From assembly GCA_026936325.1 (NCBI GenBank), contig JAPTHN010000008.1, positions 14,841,259 through 14,905,258 on the forward strand: a stretch of 64,000 bases of DNA, given 5' to 3'. The position numbers and the translations under genes were made by a program. This document shows, one piece after another, positions 34,069-46,209 of this stretch. Positions within the stretch are counted from its first letter, which is position 1; each line of letters opens with the position of its first letter. Origin of the DNA: Platynereis dumerilii. Taxonomy: Eukaryota > Annelida > Polychaeta > Phyllodocida > Nereididae. The notes below the pieces were generated by a model that had not been told where the DNA came from, ran no database searches, and saw nothing but the letters and a program-made list of their open reading frames with translations.

Positions 34069-34463
34069 GGGCAATTCTGTAAAGTCCGATTTACGGATTT
34101 GACACTTTAGCAGCTTGTGTAGCCCTACCACCATACCTATTTTATTGTTATCCAGACATGAGGCCTGGTAATAGGGGTATCGGACAAGCCATCAACCAAA
34201 GATCCAAGTGCAACAGGAGCTGAGCTATAAGGCAAAATGTCAATGTTTCAGACGCACAGGATGTACGTCCGAAACGCTGATATTTCCATATAGCTCAGCT
34301 CCTGTTGCACTTAGAGCTTTGGTTGGTGGCTTATCTGTTACCCCTACGTATTACCTGGCCTCATGCATATTTAACAATGAAATAGCTGAGATATAATGGT
34401 AGGGCTACACAAGTTGCCAAAAAAGAGTGCCAAATCTGTAAATCCGACTTTACAGAATTGCCC
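34069..34463. mobile_element. Foldback MITE, 395 bases, AGGT-flanked
   Basis: The two halves are inverted copies over most of their length: it starts gggcaattctgtaaagtc and ends gactttacagaattgccc, with further pairing (gctcagctcctgttgcact against agtgcaacaggagctgagc). Identical AGGT flanks (34065-34068 and 34464-34467) may be a 4-base duplication. It lies in the inferred 3'UTR of copy E. Confidence 0.8.
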
Positions 34464-34554
34464 AGGTACAAGCCTTAATACGGACTTGTTTCCCTTGTCT
34501 CCAGTAATAACAAAGTTTAGAAAGACACAGATATCAACTAAGGTTAGGAGGTGT

Positions 34555-34868
34555 GATAGATAGATAGGCCTAGATAGATAGATATGGTAAATGCAGCCCT
34601 CTCAGCCCAGTTCTTAGTGCTCACGAGAGTTGATTGATGAGAGAGAACGGCAATCGTCAACATGCTACACAGTTACCCCATGTGAGGGATATTTTACCTT
34701 TTACTTGCACAGCACAGACACTGATACAGGGAGCTACCAATTTGACATCTCATCTGAACAACATCTAGCTGGAATTTTGCTCATGAAAGGCCACTGAAAA
34801 TATTGGGTTTCCCGACCGGGGTTCGAACCCATGCAGGCAAAGACGTTCAGCATAGCAGACCTGGCTTT
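34555..34868 (-). mobile_element. tRNA-derived SINE (GATA-tailed family)
   Basis: The plus strand begins with gata repeats (the tail), then the conserved body 'gcccagttctt...gttgattgatgaga', 'ttaccccatgtgaggga' and 'gacactgatacagggagct'. It ends with a minus-strand B box (ggggttcgaaccc) and tRNA-like head. It is the same family as 39822, 55185, 57403 and 57858. Confidence 0.8.
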
Positions 34869-35143
34869 CTTTTAAAACAACACAAAAAAGCAACAAAGAA
34901 ATAGTAGAACAAGGACATGACACTATGTGAACATTTCAAAAATATTTATGTTTCAATATCTTTAAAAGTAATATCAACTCCCTAATAATTACTAAATTTT
35001 TGTGTGTATTTTCAAAGATGGACCTATATGAAATTTTTATTTAGAATATGGCAATGTATTTTTACCATTTCTTCGAGTATTTCAAATATAATCATATTCA
35101 CTATACCGGAATTCAACCTTGTGAATATTACCAAAAACTGCAG

Positions 35144-35325
35144 CATGAACTTAACTTCTCATGATGTGAGATTCTTCAAATTGCATGGAATTTCATGGAT
35201 ATTTTAGTTATGAAAATTGCTGTGTTGTTTTTGGTCATACCCAGGGTATGAATTTTTATTTTCTTGAAATTAATAGCTTTGCCAACAGTCTGTTCTGAAT
35301 GTAGGCTTTGTATATTATGAATAAA
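35144..35325 (+). promoter_or_regulatory. SECIS-like element and poly(A) signal of copy E
   Basis: ATGA at 35161-35164, AAA at 35178-35180 and GGAT at 35197-35200 (NGAN) form the core. GTGAGATTC pairs fully with GAATTTCAT allowing G-U. AATAAA lies at 35320-35325. It lies 1.2 kb past the copy E stop because of the MITE and SINE insertions. About 70 bases of its 3' half recur immediately downstream (35331-35405). Confidence 0.7.
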
Positions 35326-35401
35326 ATAGTATGGCATTTCATTGATATTTTAGTTATGAAAATTGCTGTGTTGTTTTTGGTCATACCAAGGGTATGTGCT
35401 A

Positions 35402-35488
35402 GTTATATCCCGCGTTTGAGGGAATATGTGATATATCCGAGGCGTCAGCCGAGGATTATCACATATTCACGAAAACAAGGGATATAAC
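35402..35488. repeat. Palindrome 'gttatatcccgcg...gggatataac'
   Basis: The arms gttatatcccgcgtttgagg and its near inverse ending acaagggatataac, plus internal cgaggcgtcagccgagg, form a hairpin of about 40-base arms. It resembles a TIR pair brought together or a very short foldback element. Confidence 0.7.
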
Positions 35489-37860
35489 TGACTTATACCT
35501 CAAACAACACAAAATAAAACAAAAGCTTAAGAGATTTAAAAAAAAACCAAAAAAACATAAGGATTTGAGAGAAAAAGAAAGAAGTTCAGAAAACAGCTAC
35601 AAACAATTTGTCACGAGGGATTAATTTAATAACATGAAAGCATCTGAAAAGAATCAAGTTTTTATATACTGAAATTCTTTGAATAAAAGAAATTTGGAAA
35701 AAAACACAGAATGTGGAAAAATGTAAGGAAAAAAGTTTGAGGAAAAAAAAGTGAAAAGAAAAATTTGGGGGAAAATGGCAAAAAAATTTGGGAGAAAATG
35801 TTTGTGAAAAGAAAAATTTAGAAATTTAGGGAGGGGATGGGAAACAAAAAAACATGTATAAAGAAAAAGATCGGAACAAATAATTTTGGTAAAAATTAGG
35901 GGGAGGGAAATTAGCCAAAAAAATTTTTATGGGGGACAATTGTAGACAAAAGATATATTGTGGGCAAAAAATTGTTAAAAAATCAGAAGAATATATGTAT
36001 TCGGATTGTTTGGTTGCAACCATCAGATGAGAATGGGGGTCGGAGTATTAATAGACACAAAATTATTTATTTCATGGAAACTGCAGCAGTAATTGGTCCC
36101 ATATATTTTGAGTGTATGATGTCCGCAAATATTTGTTTTTAAATCAAACGAAATACTTCCACCACTTATTTAAAGACTACTCAAAAGGAATTAATTTATC
36201 TCACCAAAACTAAAAACTTCAAAGCTTCCTCCCCCTCCCTGAAATCTAATATGGTTGACGCCTTAGTCGTGTTATTAACATTAAAATCTAAATTGGTCTC
36301 AAATTAAAGGATTAACGGATTTGTCATAGGTGTTCTGTTTTTATAATACTTTTGTTTTTATTTTTGTTAAACTTTTGCTGGTAATTCACTGTTTGGTACA
36401 GTTTTGCTGTTTGTGTTATGAGCTTTGTCAAACAATGAGACTTATATATCCTATATACTCCCATGGGCGTATAAGTGAACAACAAAGAATATATGATATA
36501 TACCAGCCAAATACAGGCTTCTGATTGGTTGATGGCTCATAGGTATGGTATAACTTAGGAGGTAGCACTCTCTTTACATCACTATTATCAGCCTCGCAGT
36601 ACAACAGGTGGAGCCACAGTGTAATGGCAAAAAAAAGGGTCTGCTTTCCATTTCCCAAACCATACTTATCTATTTCAAACAAATAATAATGTGCTGACAA
36701 CTCTTGACTAAATACACTGTAGTAGGCCGAGTCACAAGGCTCACAAGAACATGTTATTAGATTAGAATGCCATATTTTGCCTGACAGGTTTTCAGCATGA
36801 TCTATTGTATTGTGATCTTGCATGTCTACTTGCTCCTATCCCACAGTGAGTAGAGCCTGTGCAAGGCAGAGCACTCCCAAACTGGACAACCTAATCCATT
36901 ACAGTTTGGTAGATCGAATATTCTGACTTGTTTCTTGGTTTTAGCAGTTTTCCTCAAAATTACAATTTTCACAATTTTATAACAACACTCCTAACTCGGG
37001 ATTTACATTATTTGGCACCCTCGCCGCCTCGCGACTTTCAATAAAAGGAATATTGCAGTACTTACTGTAATCAGAATTAATGTGGTACAATTTGTAAACT
37101 AACCCCCCCGCAAGAATTTGAGCAAAAAAAGGTAAATTACATGTAAAAATTTCAAATTTTCAAGGATTTTCCAGGGTGCACATGGCTCCGGACCAGTTTC
37201 TGCCCCCAGGGTTAGCTTTCAACCCAACCTATGCAATACATTTGATTTCACTTCAACAGTCAAATTAACCCAGTTATAATTATTAGAAGGAAGTAGGCCT
37301 TTCAAATCCCAAAAGTTCATTGTATTCATATTTAGTTTTATTTTCACTGACACTCCGGTCTCAGACTGCTCACTCATTATAAGCTGCATGAAATCAACAA
37401 TTTTTTTTGCTGAACTAGAAATTCTAAATTTCATTCATTGACTTATGCATCATGGCTAAGTTTGGTGTTATAACTGACAGTGACAGTCTGTACCTGCAAG
37501 GAGTCTTTGATTACATGTATGCATCTCATTCTCACTTTGAAACATGCAGTTCCTAAATATAAATTTAGCTATTTTTCTATGTGAGGATAGTTTAAAAAAA
37601 TGACATTTCACAGCTGTGGAGGGGAAGGCTGTCTGGAAAGGCTCTATATCCCAAAGAGGCATGCAAGGGGCCTCGCATCACATAGGCCTCTTATCATGAA
37701 CAGGAACTTCTCAATTATGACTACTGATCAGGTGTCACAGTGCCCTTAATTGCAATTCTGTTTCACCCTTTCATTGAAAAGAAGTGTTGGATGTCAATTG
37801 CAATAAGTAGACCTGGAATGCAATCTGGACAAAGGGCACTAACTACAAAGCAAGAGTTAA
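35489..37860. other. Intergenic, no gene seen
   Basis: A-rich, purine-biased sequence (35510-35960, many 'gaaaa' and 'aaattt' words) gives way to ordinary AT-rich DNA. No exon, SINE or TIR pair is recognised with confidence. Confidence 0.4.
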
Positions 37861-38131
37861 TTGCTCAGATAGGCTAGAAGACCGTACCTGAACAGACTAT
37901 TGTCCTACTGTCGGGATACTAAACATAGTGTGGACCCGGAGGACATCCTCAAAGTGATTACAGACCCCCATGGAGCGTCTGCTCCACCACCGGTTATTGA
38001 ACTCTCTACATCCTTAATATTTAAGTGCCATCTTGAACGTTCCATTGTAGGCAGGCAGGCAGGCAAAAGGCACAATTAACTCTACACTGCACCTTGACAG
38101 TGGTTCGCCTAAAAGAGGCGGAATATACGGA

Positions 38132-38162
<31 letters not shown>

Positions 38163-38193
38163 AAGAAGAAGAAGAAGAAGAAGAAGAAGAAGG
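37861..38193 (+). mobile_element. LINE-like coding scrap with (AAG)n tail
   Basis: A frame ending at 38083 reads ARRPYLNRLLSYCRDTKHSV, then DPEDILKVITDPHGASAPPP and VIELSTSLIFKCHLERS, which has protein-like composition with no stop. It is followed by a short 3' sequence with a small stem (cgcctaaaagaggcg) and a pure (AAG)n run of about 21 units (38131-38193), the usual look of a LINE 3' end. I do not recognise the exact family, so a host exon fragment is possible but less likely. Confidence 0.45.
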
Positions 38194-39821
38194 CTATTGA
38201 ATATTTCATCAGTCTTAACACTACTGCAAGATATGTCTTTTTTGGCTTAATTTTTTGTGTATTAGGGGTGCGGGGCCCCTAGGGTGCGGGGCCCGATGCA
38301 GCTGCATTGGTTGCATTGGCCCAGGGCCGGCCCTGGGTACAAAAGTTTGGAGCTGAGTCCATGTGGGATTGTGATGCTTGATGACAAGTGGCAGTATTTT
38401 CAGCTGGTAACTGATGGTCAAGCTATATTGGTCCTCGAGAGCCCACTGGATGAATATGTGTTTGTAGACAAACAAAAAGCAGGGAAACAAAAGTTGGTAA
38501 TATTCTCTATGCCTTTCTCCAGAAAGTAATACTTGGTAAAATAAAAATATAAAGTTGAAGAAAACAAACATGTTTTTAACCATGCGCGTGTCACTATTCT
38601 GACTGACTTCCACTAACACCAAGCTTAATATCAATCATTTGTCTGATGAGGTTCTCTTAAAACCTGTATAGGTGTCAAACTGCCATATGTGCATGGTGCA
38701 ACAAAGTCAGAGCACTGTACATGCTATACGTACATGACTTCCTGTTTGATCAAAACATTGGCTCAGCGAAAGCACAGTCATGTTTCAGAAAAAAGTCAAT
38801 TCATATAAAATCAAATTACTGTCAGCTATAGATAACCACTTAGAACTGTGTATACAAGTAGTAACAGTGGACCAAACCTAAGCAAAGCATAACCTTGAAA
38901 CATCTTTGATATTTGACTAATGGCCTCCAAAGTTTAAATGTGAGTAGGCAAAAAATTCTGTGTTGACATGGCCATAGGAGAATTTGTCTTACCTTGTTTT
39001 GTAAATTAATATCCTCCAATTTGTCCTTTAGCCATTTCAAATATTAATAGACGTCCAATTCAATATAGTTATAGTCCATGAACAATTCCGTGTAAATAAA
39101 TGAATACTCAAATGCTGAAATTATTAATTCTTGGGCAAATACTCCCTGGCTCTGCCACATATTCTTATGTTCTGACAGTGTTTTAAGGGACCCTGTTACA
39201 AAATAGCTAGCTGGATTATCTTGTTTAGCATTGTTTGGCATTGACTGTTTGTTGTTATCAACTGTCTTGAACCTCAGCTTAGTGGAGTGCACTAATTTAA
39301 TTGTGAATTCCAAACCTGTGGTTGTGGGACCATATGCTGTGGACATTTTTGGAACGGTAAATGGCAGTGTCAAAATAAGCCTAACCAGCTAACAACTGGA
39401 CAAATCAAGACAAAGTAATGAAGTGTACAACATGTACAATATTTGTGATAGTGCCTCTGGAAGTTCAATTTCTCGGTTTAATCCCTGACAACTTTCTATG
39501 AACAGTATACCGGCTGATTTTGGACACATTTTAGCCCAAAGCAAGGTTGCTCAGGATCCAATATCCTAATTGCAACAACACAGATGAGAGATGAGCAATA
39601 TTAAACAATGGACAATTCGCCTTCTGCTGCTTCAGGGTGCCAGTTCCCAACTGAGGCGAATTGACTACCTACTCGCGTGTGAGCTTATGGATAGCTCATG
39701 TGTGTCAGGCCCATCACATGCAATGATCAGATGAGCTAAAATGTGAGTCTAAACCATGAGTCTTAAATATCAGTCTAAAATATGAGTCTAAATACGAGCA
39801 ATTAGCTGTGCATATATACAG

Positions 39822-40136
39822 GCAGATAGATAGATAGGCCTAGATAGATTGACAGATAGATATGGTTACTTGGTAAGTACAGTCCTCTAAGCCCAGTTCT
39901 CGGCACTCACAAGGTTTGATTGATGAGATTGGAGAGAAAGCGGGAGTGCCCAACGTATTTACCCCATGTGAGGGAATTTTACATGCCATCACAGACACTG
40001 GTACAAGGAGCTGCCAATTTAACGTCTCATCCAAATGACATCAAGCAAAATTTTGAGATTCCCGTCTGGGGTTAACCAATGCAGGAAAATACCTTCGATC
40101 AGCAGAGCAGGCTTAACCAATCAGCCGCCCAGCTGC
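39822..40136 (-). mobile_element. tRNA-derived SINE (GATA-tailed family)
   Basis: The plus strand starts with agatagatagataggccta (tail). It then has 'aagcccagttctcggcact', 'ttgattgatgaga', 'accccatgtgaggga' and 'cgtctcatccaaatgacat', and ends in the tRNA-like head. The B box is degraded (gggttaaccaatg). Confidence 0.75.
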
Positions 40137-40469
40137 CCTAAACATCAGCTGACAACTGGACGGCCAAGACAGCGGATTTTTATGCTGGCCTGCAACTGGA
40201 ATCAACATTTTACTTGTCATGATATACAAGTTTCTGATTGGCCACTTTGTTAAAAGGCTGAGAACAGGTAAGTCAGGAAATGGGTGCCTCCAGAGAACAT
40301 GCAGCCTTCTTCTACTGTTCTTTTAAAAAAATCACATAAAGAAGTTACTTAATCTGCCACCAATTCCTGTCTTAAGTCTCATTTGAATTTAAGGATTCCA
40401 CAATGCAATGTTATGATATACATTGGTGTGAAGATGTTTTTATCGCTGCACTGTCATATTATGTCTCTG

Positions 40470-40600
40470 ATTAGTTTACGTGCTCTCCTTGTCGTTTTGA
40501 GGTCCAGGGTTCGATCCCATTTTATGGCAATATTTGATTGCTGAGAGAGTTAACTTATTTGTACAGGTACTACATTTGCTATTTAGATACTGACAGGGAG
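40470..40600 (+). mobile_element. tRNA-like SINE head
   Basis: It has a 'gggttcgatccc' B box after an A-box-like 'tagtttacgtgctc', in the spacing of a tRNA-derived promoter. The short body is 'gattgctgagagagttaac'. The family relation to the others is unclear. Confidence 0.4.
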
Positions 40601-40692
40601 CCATCTGGTGATTGATATGCCGTAATGTGGCCAAGCAAATGGAACTCAGTTTTGTTAGTTATGCCGGAAACCCTACTGCCTCTTACATGGAA

Positions 40693-40815
40693 GAATTTTA
40701 GCTCAGTTGGAATTGCACAGAACTGACACTCGTTTGGTCCAAGGTTCAATACCACTCTGGCTGGGTCACCCGGAGTCCCGGACTTGTGTTGGCCAACTGT
40801 TTCATCAATCACCTT
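40693..40815 (+). mobile_element. tRNA-derived SINE (TAGCTCAGTTGG head)
   Basis: The A box tagctcagttgg and B box ggttcaatacc are 35-40 bases apart as in a tRNA. A short unique body (ctggctgggtcacccgg) follows, ending near tttcatcaatca. There is no CCA end or clover-leaf fit good enough for a functional tRNA gene. Confidence 0.55.
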
Positions 40816-42357
40816 TTGAAATGCTTCTTCTCCTGTCCTGCCAATAGGTCTGTCTCCATATGGGGATTACGACAGGTATTATCGGTAGGTGGCACTACAA
40901 TAAGGGGGAGGGCTATTTTTGTCTTGGGGGAGCCCACCAAATGACATATTATCTGGTTTGTTTGCAAAGTAAGTGGAATCCTGTGACCAACAGTTAATAA
41001 TAATCTGGTTGTTAACAAGTTACAATTCCCTAAACTGTATGATAACAACACACTTTCCTGTTGAACTGCTGTTTTGAGAACATAATCTATACAGCGCAGG
41101 TGACCCAAACAATCAAACATTCAACAAACACACTCATTAAGTTAGACTCCTTGGCTTGATCAACAACACCAATCACCTTATTGAAAGGCAAAGAGGATTC
41201 CATCAGAGCTCCTAATGCTTGGAGACACCACCTGTACATACATTCGGAACTACTAATGGAGACAGATCTATTGCATAAATACAGGACAAAAAGCCTTGAG
41301 CTGCCTATCTGCACTATCATATCATCAATCAAACCTATCATAACTGGTTATTTTCCTGTTTTTGTTTTTGGTTGCAGTGCACTGAGCATGTCAAAATACG
41401 AAAAGTGTCATTTTGTAACTTTTATTCCTTTTTTCAGCTTCACTTTTTTTGCTCTACTTGACATTTTTTTGTCATTTTATCAGTTTTTTCCCAATCCTCT
41501 TCATTGAAAGCGACAATACGGTTTACCGTTAAACGCCCACTTATCGCATAAAAGGTGGGATCATTTAGCTGCCTCTCGCAGCCACAGAGTTGAGGGGTCG
41601 TAAAGTTACAGACAATAGGGGGCTCACCCCACAACACGTGTACCTGTGGAGTGTGCCTATTGATTCGCAAGAGGCAGTGATTTTGCCCCAGGTCACATAA
41701 TAGTGTTTTAAATGGCCCCCAGGGGTCAAAGCAGTTTGTTCAACTGGTATTATGTAATTATTCAACTTAGCTAAAGCTTAGGGGGGTATCATCCGACCAA
41801 TTAAATTACCAATTAACATAATAACAGGATAGACAAGTCTGACAACTGAACTGATGCAAATACATGTAATAGACCCGATGAATACAAGTGCTATCAATTT
41901 CCTACAGTGAAAAGCTCACAAGCTCTGAATTATCTATAAACCAATTTAATCGATTTTCTGTTCCTCTTTTTGTTCCTATAAGACTTGAAATACTTAAAAA
42001 TGTATGCAACTCGACAAGTAAGCATGATACAAGAAATAATTCTACTTTATTCATGACCTTATTGGCACTTACACAATTTTTTTGTGAATTATTACTTTTT
42101 TCACACGATTCAAAAGGTCAGGACTCTAGGAGATACCAATTATGTAATTATGTACCAGAACGAGGCATCCATTATGTCCCACCTATGTGGCAATTGTTGG
42201 CATCTGTGATACAGTGTATGAATAAGTAAGAGTATTTCTATAATTCAAATTTTAATTTTTCATGATTTTCTCAATGATCTCTGAAAAATTGGTTCACCCC
42301 AAGACTCAAGACTCAATAAGTTGTATTTTTTCATGAAAGGGAGTTGTAAAACATTTG
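40816..42357. other. Intergenic part of the inverted-repeat structure; no gene seen
   Basis: Non-coding sequence with no transposase motif. A G-rich patch (40895-40935) and a T-rich patch (41345-41500) are the only compositional changes. Confidence 0.35.
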
Positions 42358-42453
42358 AATCCAAAATGGCTGCCGTTTTGCTCTTTCGGAGCCGAAAATA
42401 AGATATGGGCCATTTTTGGCTCCGAAAGAGCAAAACGACGGCCATTTTGGATT
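42358..42453. repeat. Short palindrome 'aatccaaaatggc...gccattttggatt'
   Basis: The arms of about 42 bases (gttttgctctttcggagcc against ggctccgaaagagcaaaac) surround a short centre. It is the size of a minimal foldback MITE. Confidence 0.85.
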
Positions 42454-42975
42454 TAGCTGTATACCTTTAGCAGTGGGCAGAAAATGGTGAATTTTTTTTT
42501 CTGGATTACTGACACACTTACCAAACCAAATCCACTGAAAAACTAAATAAAGCAATTTTTCTGAACCTCTGATTATTAATATGATTGGACTACACAAAAT
42601 GAAAAGTATCACATGAGCAGGAGGACACCCCTAAGGCAACTATATCTGTCGCTGACGAGGTGCCCGCCTAGAATTGTTAAAGAGAGGCTCAGGCAAGGAG
42701 AGGCAGTTCAAGAAAAAAATGGTAGCCATTGGTAGCTGTATTAACTAAATGAACGTTTATCTGGTTTCGTCCTCCTAAGAAAGAGTTATTAAGGTAATTG
42801 TAATATATGCAAATAAAGATGAGATTCACATGCACTTGAACAAGCATTTACATATTAAAATGACTTTGTTAATGGGGAAAAAAAGAAGGCTTAGAAGCCA
42901 AAGACACAATCAGCTGCATTAAGGGAGCCAGTAACACCCATTTGCATCAAGGGATAACATTGTTAGGCAGTTCAA

Positions 42976-43706
42976 TAGGGGAACCGGGGCACACTGGGAT
43001 GCTTTTAATGTCTACTAACTCATTGGGACATCAATTAAAAAATCATTTTAACACTGCAATATATCACATATAAGTAGTGTGTAGGACTATATACAGTGCA
43101 TTAACACCTTGTAATGCCAGTGGTAATAACTTTAAACAGTTTTAAACATTTAAAATAAACTGTCCTGGGTGCGGACATCTATGTAATAAGTAACACACAG
43201 TGCTTTGCGATAAATTTTTTCACAGAGCATGGTAATCCACTATACCTCTATTCACTGTGGCCTGAACACCTGTTGTGTGCTGTCCCAGGTCATTCAGTTG
43301 CCTTGGACACTTAAATTCTGCCATATTAAGTGCGTCCCAATGTGCCCTAAATTCACTGTCCCAATGAGCCCCGATATGACTTATATGCCAAAATACTAAT
43401 TTCTCATGCACCAGTGAGTGTGCTTATCAGGATATCAATTCACAACTGTTCGTTATGACACATCAAATTCATACAAGCACTGAGAAAGCCTCATTGTTCA
43501 TGATTTGAATTGAACCCCTCCATATTTACTTTAGTAGTAGGAGAAAAAACTTTTCCTTGCCATACTTCTGCATGTGGCTGTAAATTGTCATTAAAATGAT
43601 TGAAACATCAGGATGTGAAATGGCAAGATATGATGGCATTACCATATCATATACCTTGCCAGAAACCAAGAAAACCCCACCCTCCCATAGTGCCCCGGTT
43701 CCCCTA
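42976..43706. mobile_element. MITE with 'ataggggaaccggggca' ends
   Basis: Starts ataggggaaccggggcac and ends gtgccccggttcccctat. The body of about 730 bases is non-coding. A partial second copy of its interior lies at about 43870-44200 (tatgactgctacaccaaaat, gtttatcaggatagcaattc), and the flanking 'cacatgagcaggaggacac' sequence is also repeated (42610 and 43708). Confidence 0.75.
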
Positions 43707-43707
43707 T

Positions 43708-44200
43708 CACATGAGCAGGAGGACACCCCTAAGGCAACTACCTGTCGCTGACAAGGTGCCCACCTAAATTTAATTGTTAACTAGGGGCTTGGACAAGGAG
43801 AGGCACTTCAACCAAACAATAATACATGTAGATCCATATAAAGATTGGATTCATATGCTCTCCATTGACTTGGACACTTACATTCAGCCACTTTCAGCGT
43901 CCCAATGAGCCCTGGTATGACTGCTACACCAAAATACTAATTTCTCAGTCAACACTGAGTGTGTTTATCAGGATAGCAATTCACAACTGTTTGTTTCCAT
44001 ATATTGAACTTATACAAGTAATGAGAAAGCCTTTAAATGTTCATGGTTTGTCCAGAGAATGGTTAGAATTGAACCCCATAGAATTTTATTGAGTAGTCAG
44101 AAAACTAACGTTTGCTCACCAAACTTCTACGTGTGGCTGTAATTTGCAAATAAATGGAGAGAAACATCAGGATGGGAGTCAACAAGATTTGATGGCATCA
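43708..44200 (+). repeat. Tandem partial duplicate of the 42610-43500 region
   Basis: 43708-43815 repeats 42610-42720 (aggaggacacccctaaggca, tgtcgctgac, aggtgccc), and 43870-44200 repeats part of the MITE interior without its right end. This indicates a local segmental duplication with later divergence. Confidence 0.65.
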
Positions 44201-44884
44201 CTGGGTGGCTGGGTGGTTTAAAAAGTGCCTGCCTGCCATATGCTGAAGCATGGTCCCACAACCACACATATGGAATTCACAGTTAAATTGGTGCACTCCA
44301 CTGAACTGAGGTTCGTAACAGGTGATTGCAACAAACAGTCAATGCAAACAATGCTAAACAAGATAATCAATCTTGCTATTTGGTAATAACAGGGCCCCTT
44401 GAAACACTGTCAGAGCACAAGAAGATGTGATAGAGCCAGGGACTAATTGCCAAAGATTTTATAATTTGAACATTTGAGCATCCATTTGTCCACGTGGAAT
44501 TGTTCATGAACTCTATCTATATAGCATGGGATATCTATTATTTGGAATTGCAAACAGGACCAATCGTAGGATACCAAATTACAAGGCAAGGTAAGAGAAA
44601 TTCTCCTATGGCCATATCAACACAGAATTTTTTGCCAACTCACATTGAAACTTTGGAGGCTGTTATTTCTAGGTTACACCATGCATAGCTTTGGTCTAAA
44701 GTGACTACATACACAGTTCTAATTGGTTTTCTATAGCTGACAGCAATTTGATTTTACATGAATTGACTTTTTCTGAAACATGTGCTTTACAGTGCTTTCT
44801 CCAAGCCAATGTTTTGATCAAACAGGAAGTCATGTACAGCATGTACAGTGCTGCCACGTTGTGGCACCATGTGAAGGTTTTTGT

Positions 44885-44944
44885 CCGCATCAGGCTGGGC
44901 TTATAGTGAGATGCACTTACCAAATCTATCAATCTATCCACCCA
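44885..44944 (+). mobile_element. 3' end fragment of the GATA-tailed SINE
   Basis: 'ctgggcttatagtgagatgc' followed by 'acttaccaaatctatcaatc' matches the last bases and tail of the SINE copies at 55185 and 57858. The tRNA head is absent. Confidence 0.5.
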
Positions 44945-45785
44945 CCAGAGTGTTTTTTTAAATTATTTTTTGTCTTTTTCCTTGCTTACTTGATAATAAA
45001 GTTTGCACTGCACAGTTTCGTCTGTTATTAAGCAATTTTCTTTTGTACTTCGGTTACTTCCTTTTTTTAAATCTCTGATTTCACTGCATGGAAGCATGGG
45101 GTATCATTTCAACTGTTGCTACTGTAATTTTAGAGATCTTGTTTTTTTAAATGCTGCAATTAGTTTTTACCATGGATCATGGCTAAGTACTCTTAGAGGT
45201 CTTGTTAAAAGTGCCTGACAATGTCTGACAATGCTTGAAATGCTTGACAATGGCCAATTCTCTGCTGTCCTCTTTTCATCATTTTAACAGTCGGTTTGAC
45301 TGGGAAAAATCTCAGCCACAGCCAATTGCAGCTGCTTATTTATAAGCTGATAATACAGCACCTATTTATATTGACTACCTGCCAGATTCTGTATGTTGCA
45401 GGAGACAGTAGATGACACACCTCTCATTATTCCTACCATTAAACTTCCATTCAATACCATCCTATTGATCTCATAATTCGGGCTAATTTGGGGCCCCGGG
45501 GAGGTTACTGGCAGCTAATTATGTTTTCATCGCTACACGACCAAATTACATGTCTCTCGCCATTACATTTCACTTTGCAACTTTCTTTTATTTTCTAAAT
45601 TACGTTTAATTTTTGGACAGCAACAAGTCGTTGTATAAGCTCATCTGCTATCGATTGTGATCGCATTAGTTTTTACGACAGTTCCAGTGGTGCCGCATGA
45701 ACTCAAGTAAGACGAAAATAATCGGTGAAAATTTTGACTTTGACGATGCATTGACACAATTCAAAGGAACTCAAGCCCACTTAAC
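44945..45785. other. Intergenic, no gene seen
   Basis: AT-rich single-copy-looking sequence. Small repeated words (acaatgcttgaaatgcttga) occur near 45225. No exon is recognised. Confidence 0.35.
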
Positions 45786-46050
45786 AGTTTTGGAGGTCTC
45801 AAGGCCGGCCTCGTCCTCGAGGCCAGCCTCGGGGCCATATTTCTCGGACTCGGCCTTGGCTTGGTCTCGGATGCCAAATCCTTGGCCTTGCCTCGGTCTC
45901 GGAGTCTTTAGGCCCGTGATGGAGGCCTCGGGACAGGCCTGGTCCTCAAGGCCTGCCTGGAGGTCATATTTTGATGGCCTCGGCCTTGCCTTGGTCTCGG
46001 ACGCTCATGCCTCAGTCTCGGTCTTGACCTCGGATGTCCCAACCTCGACT
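45786..46050. repeat. GC-rich 'ggcctcgg / gtctcgg' low-complexity block
   Basis: About 265 bases are built from ggcctcg, ggccttg, gtctcgg and related words, far richer in GC than the surroundings. The style matches subterminal repeats of hAT-like MITEs. The reading frame over it is compositional. Confidence 0.7.
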
Positions 46051-46209
46051 ACATCATTGCCACTTAGCCCTTCTGGTTTAAAATAAAAAAATAACGTGCA
46101 AGCACTTTAAGCAGCGCAGGCCTGAATAATCTGTCACTGATGAGTTTGGAGTGGCAACCCATTGACCAATGAACGGTAGAATTTGGGCTTTAAATTCTAG
46201 TAAAAAATG

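Larger units (their letters stand above)
38688..44882. mobile_element. 6.2 kb structure bounded by about 650-base inverted repeats
   Basis: The left arm (about 38688-39385) and right arm (about 44235-44882) are inverted copies. Shared words include gcactgtacatgct, gacttcctgtttgatcaaaa, catggccataggagaattt, gagtgcactaatttaattgt and gtggttgtggga, each in opposite sense. Identity is moderate, with indels. The 4.8 kb between holds SINEs and MITEs but no transposase that I recognise. It is either a decayed large TIR transposon or two inverted copies of one repeat. Confidence 0.6.
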
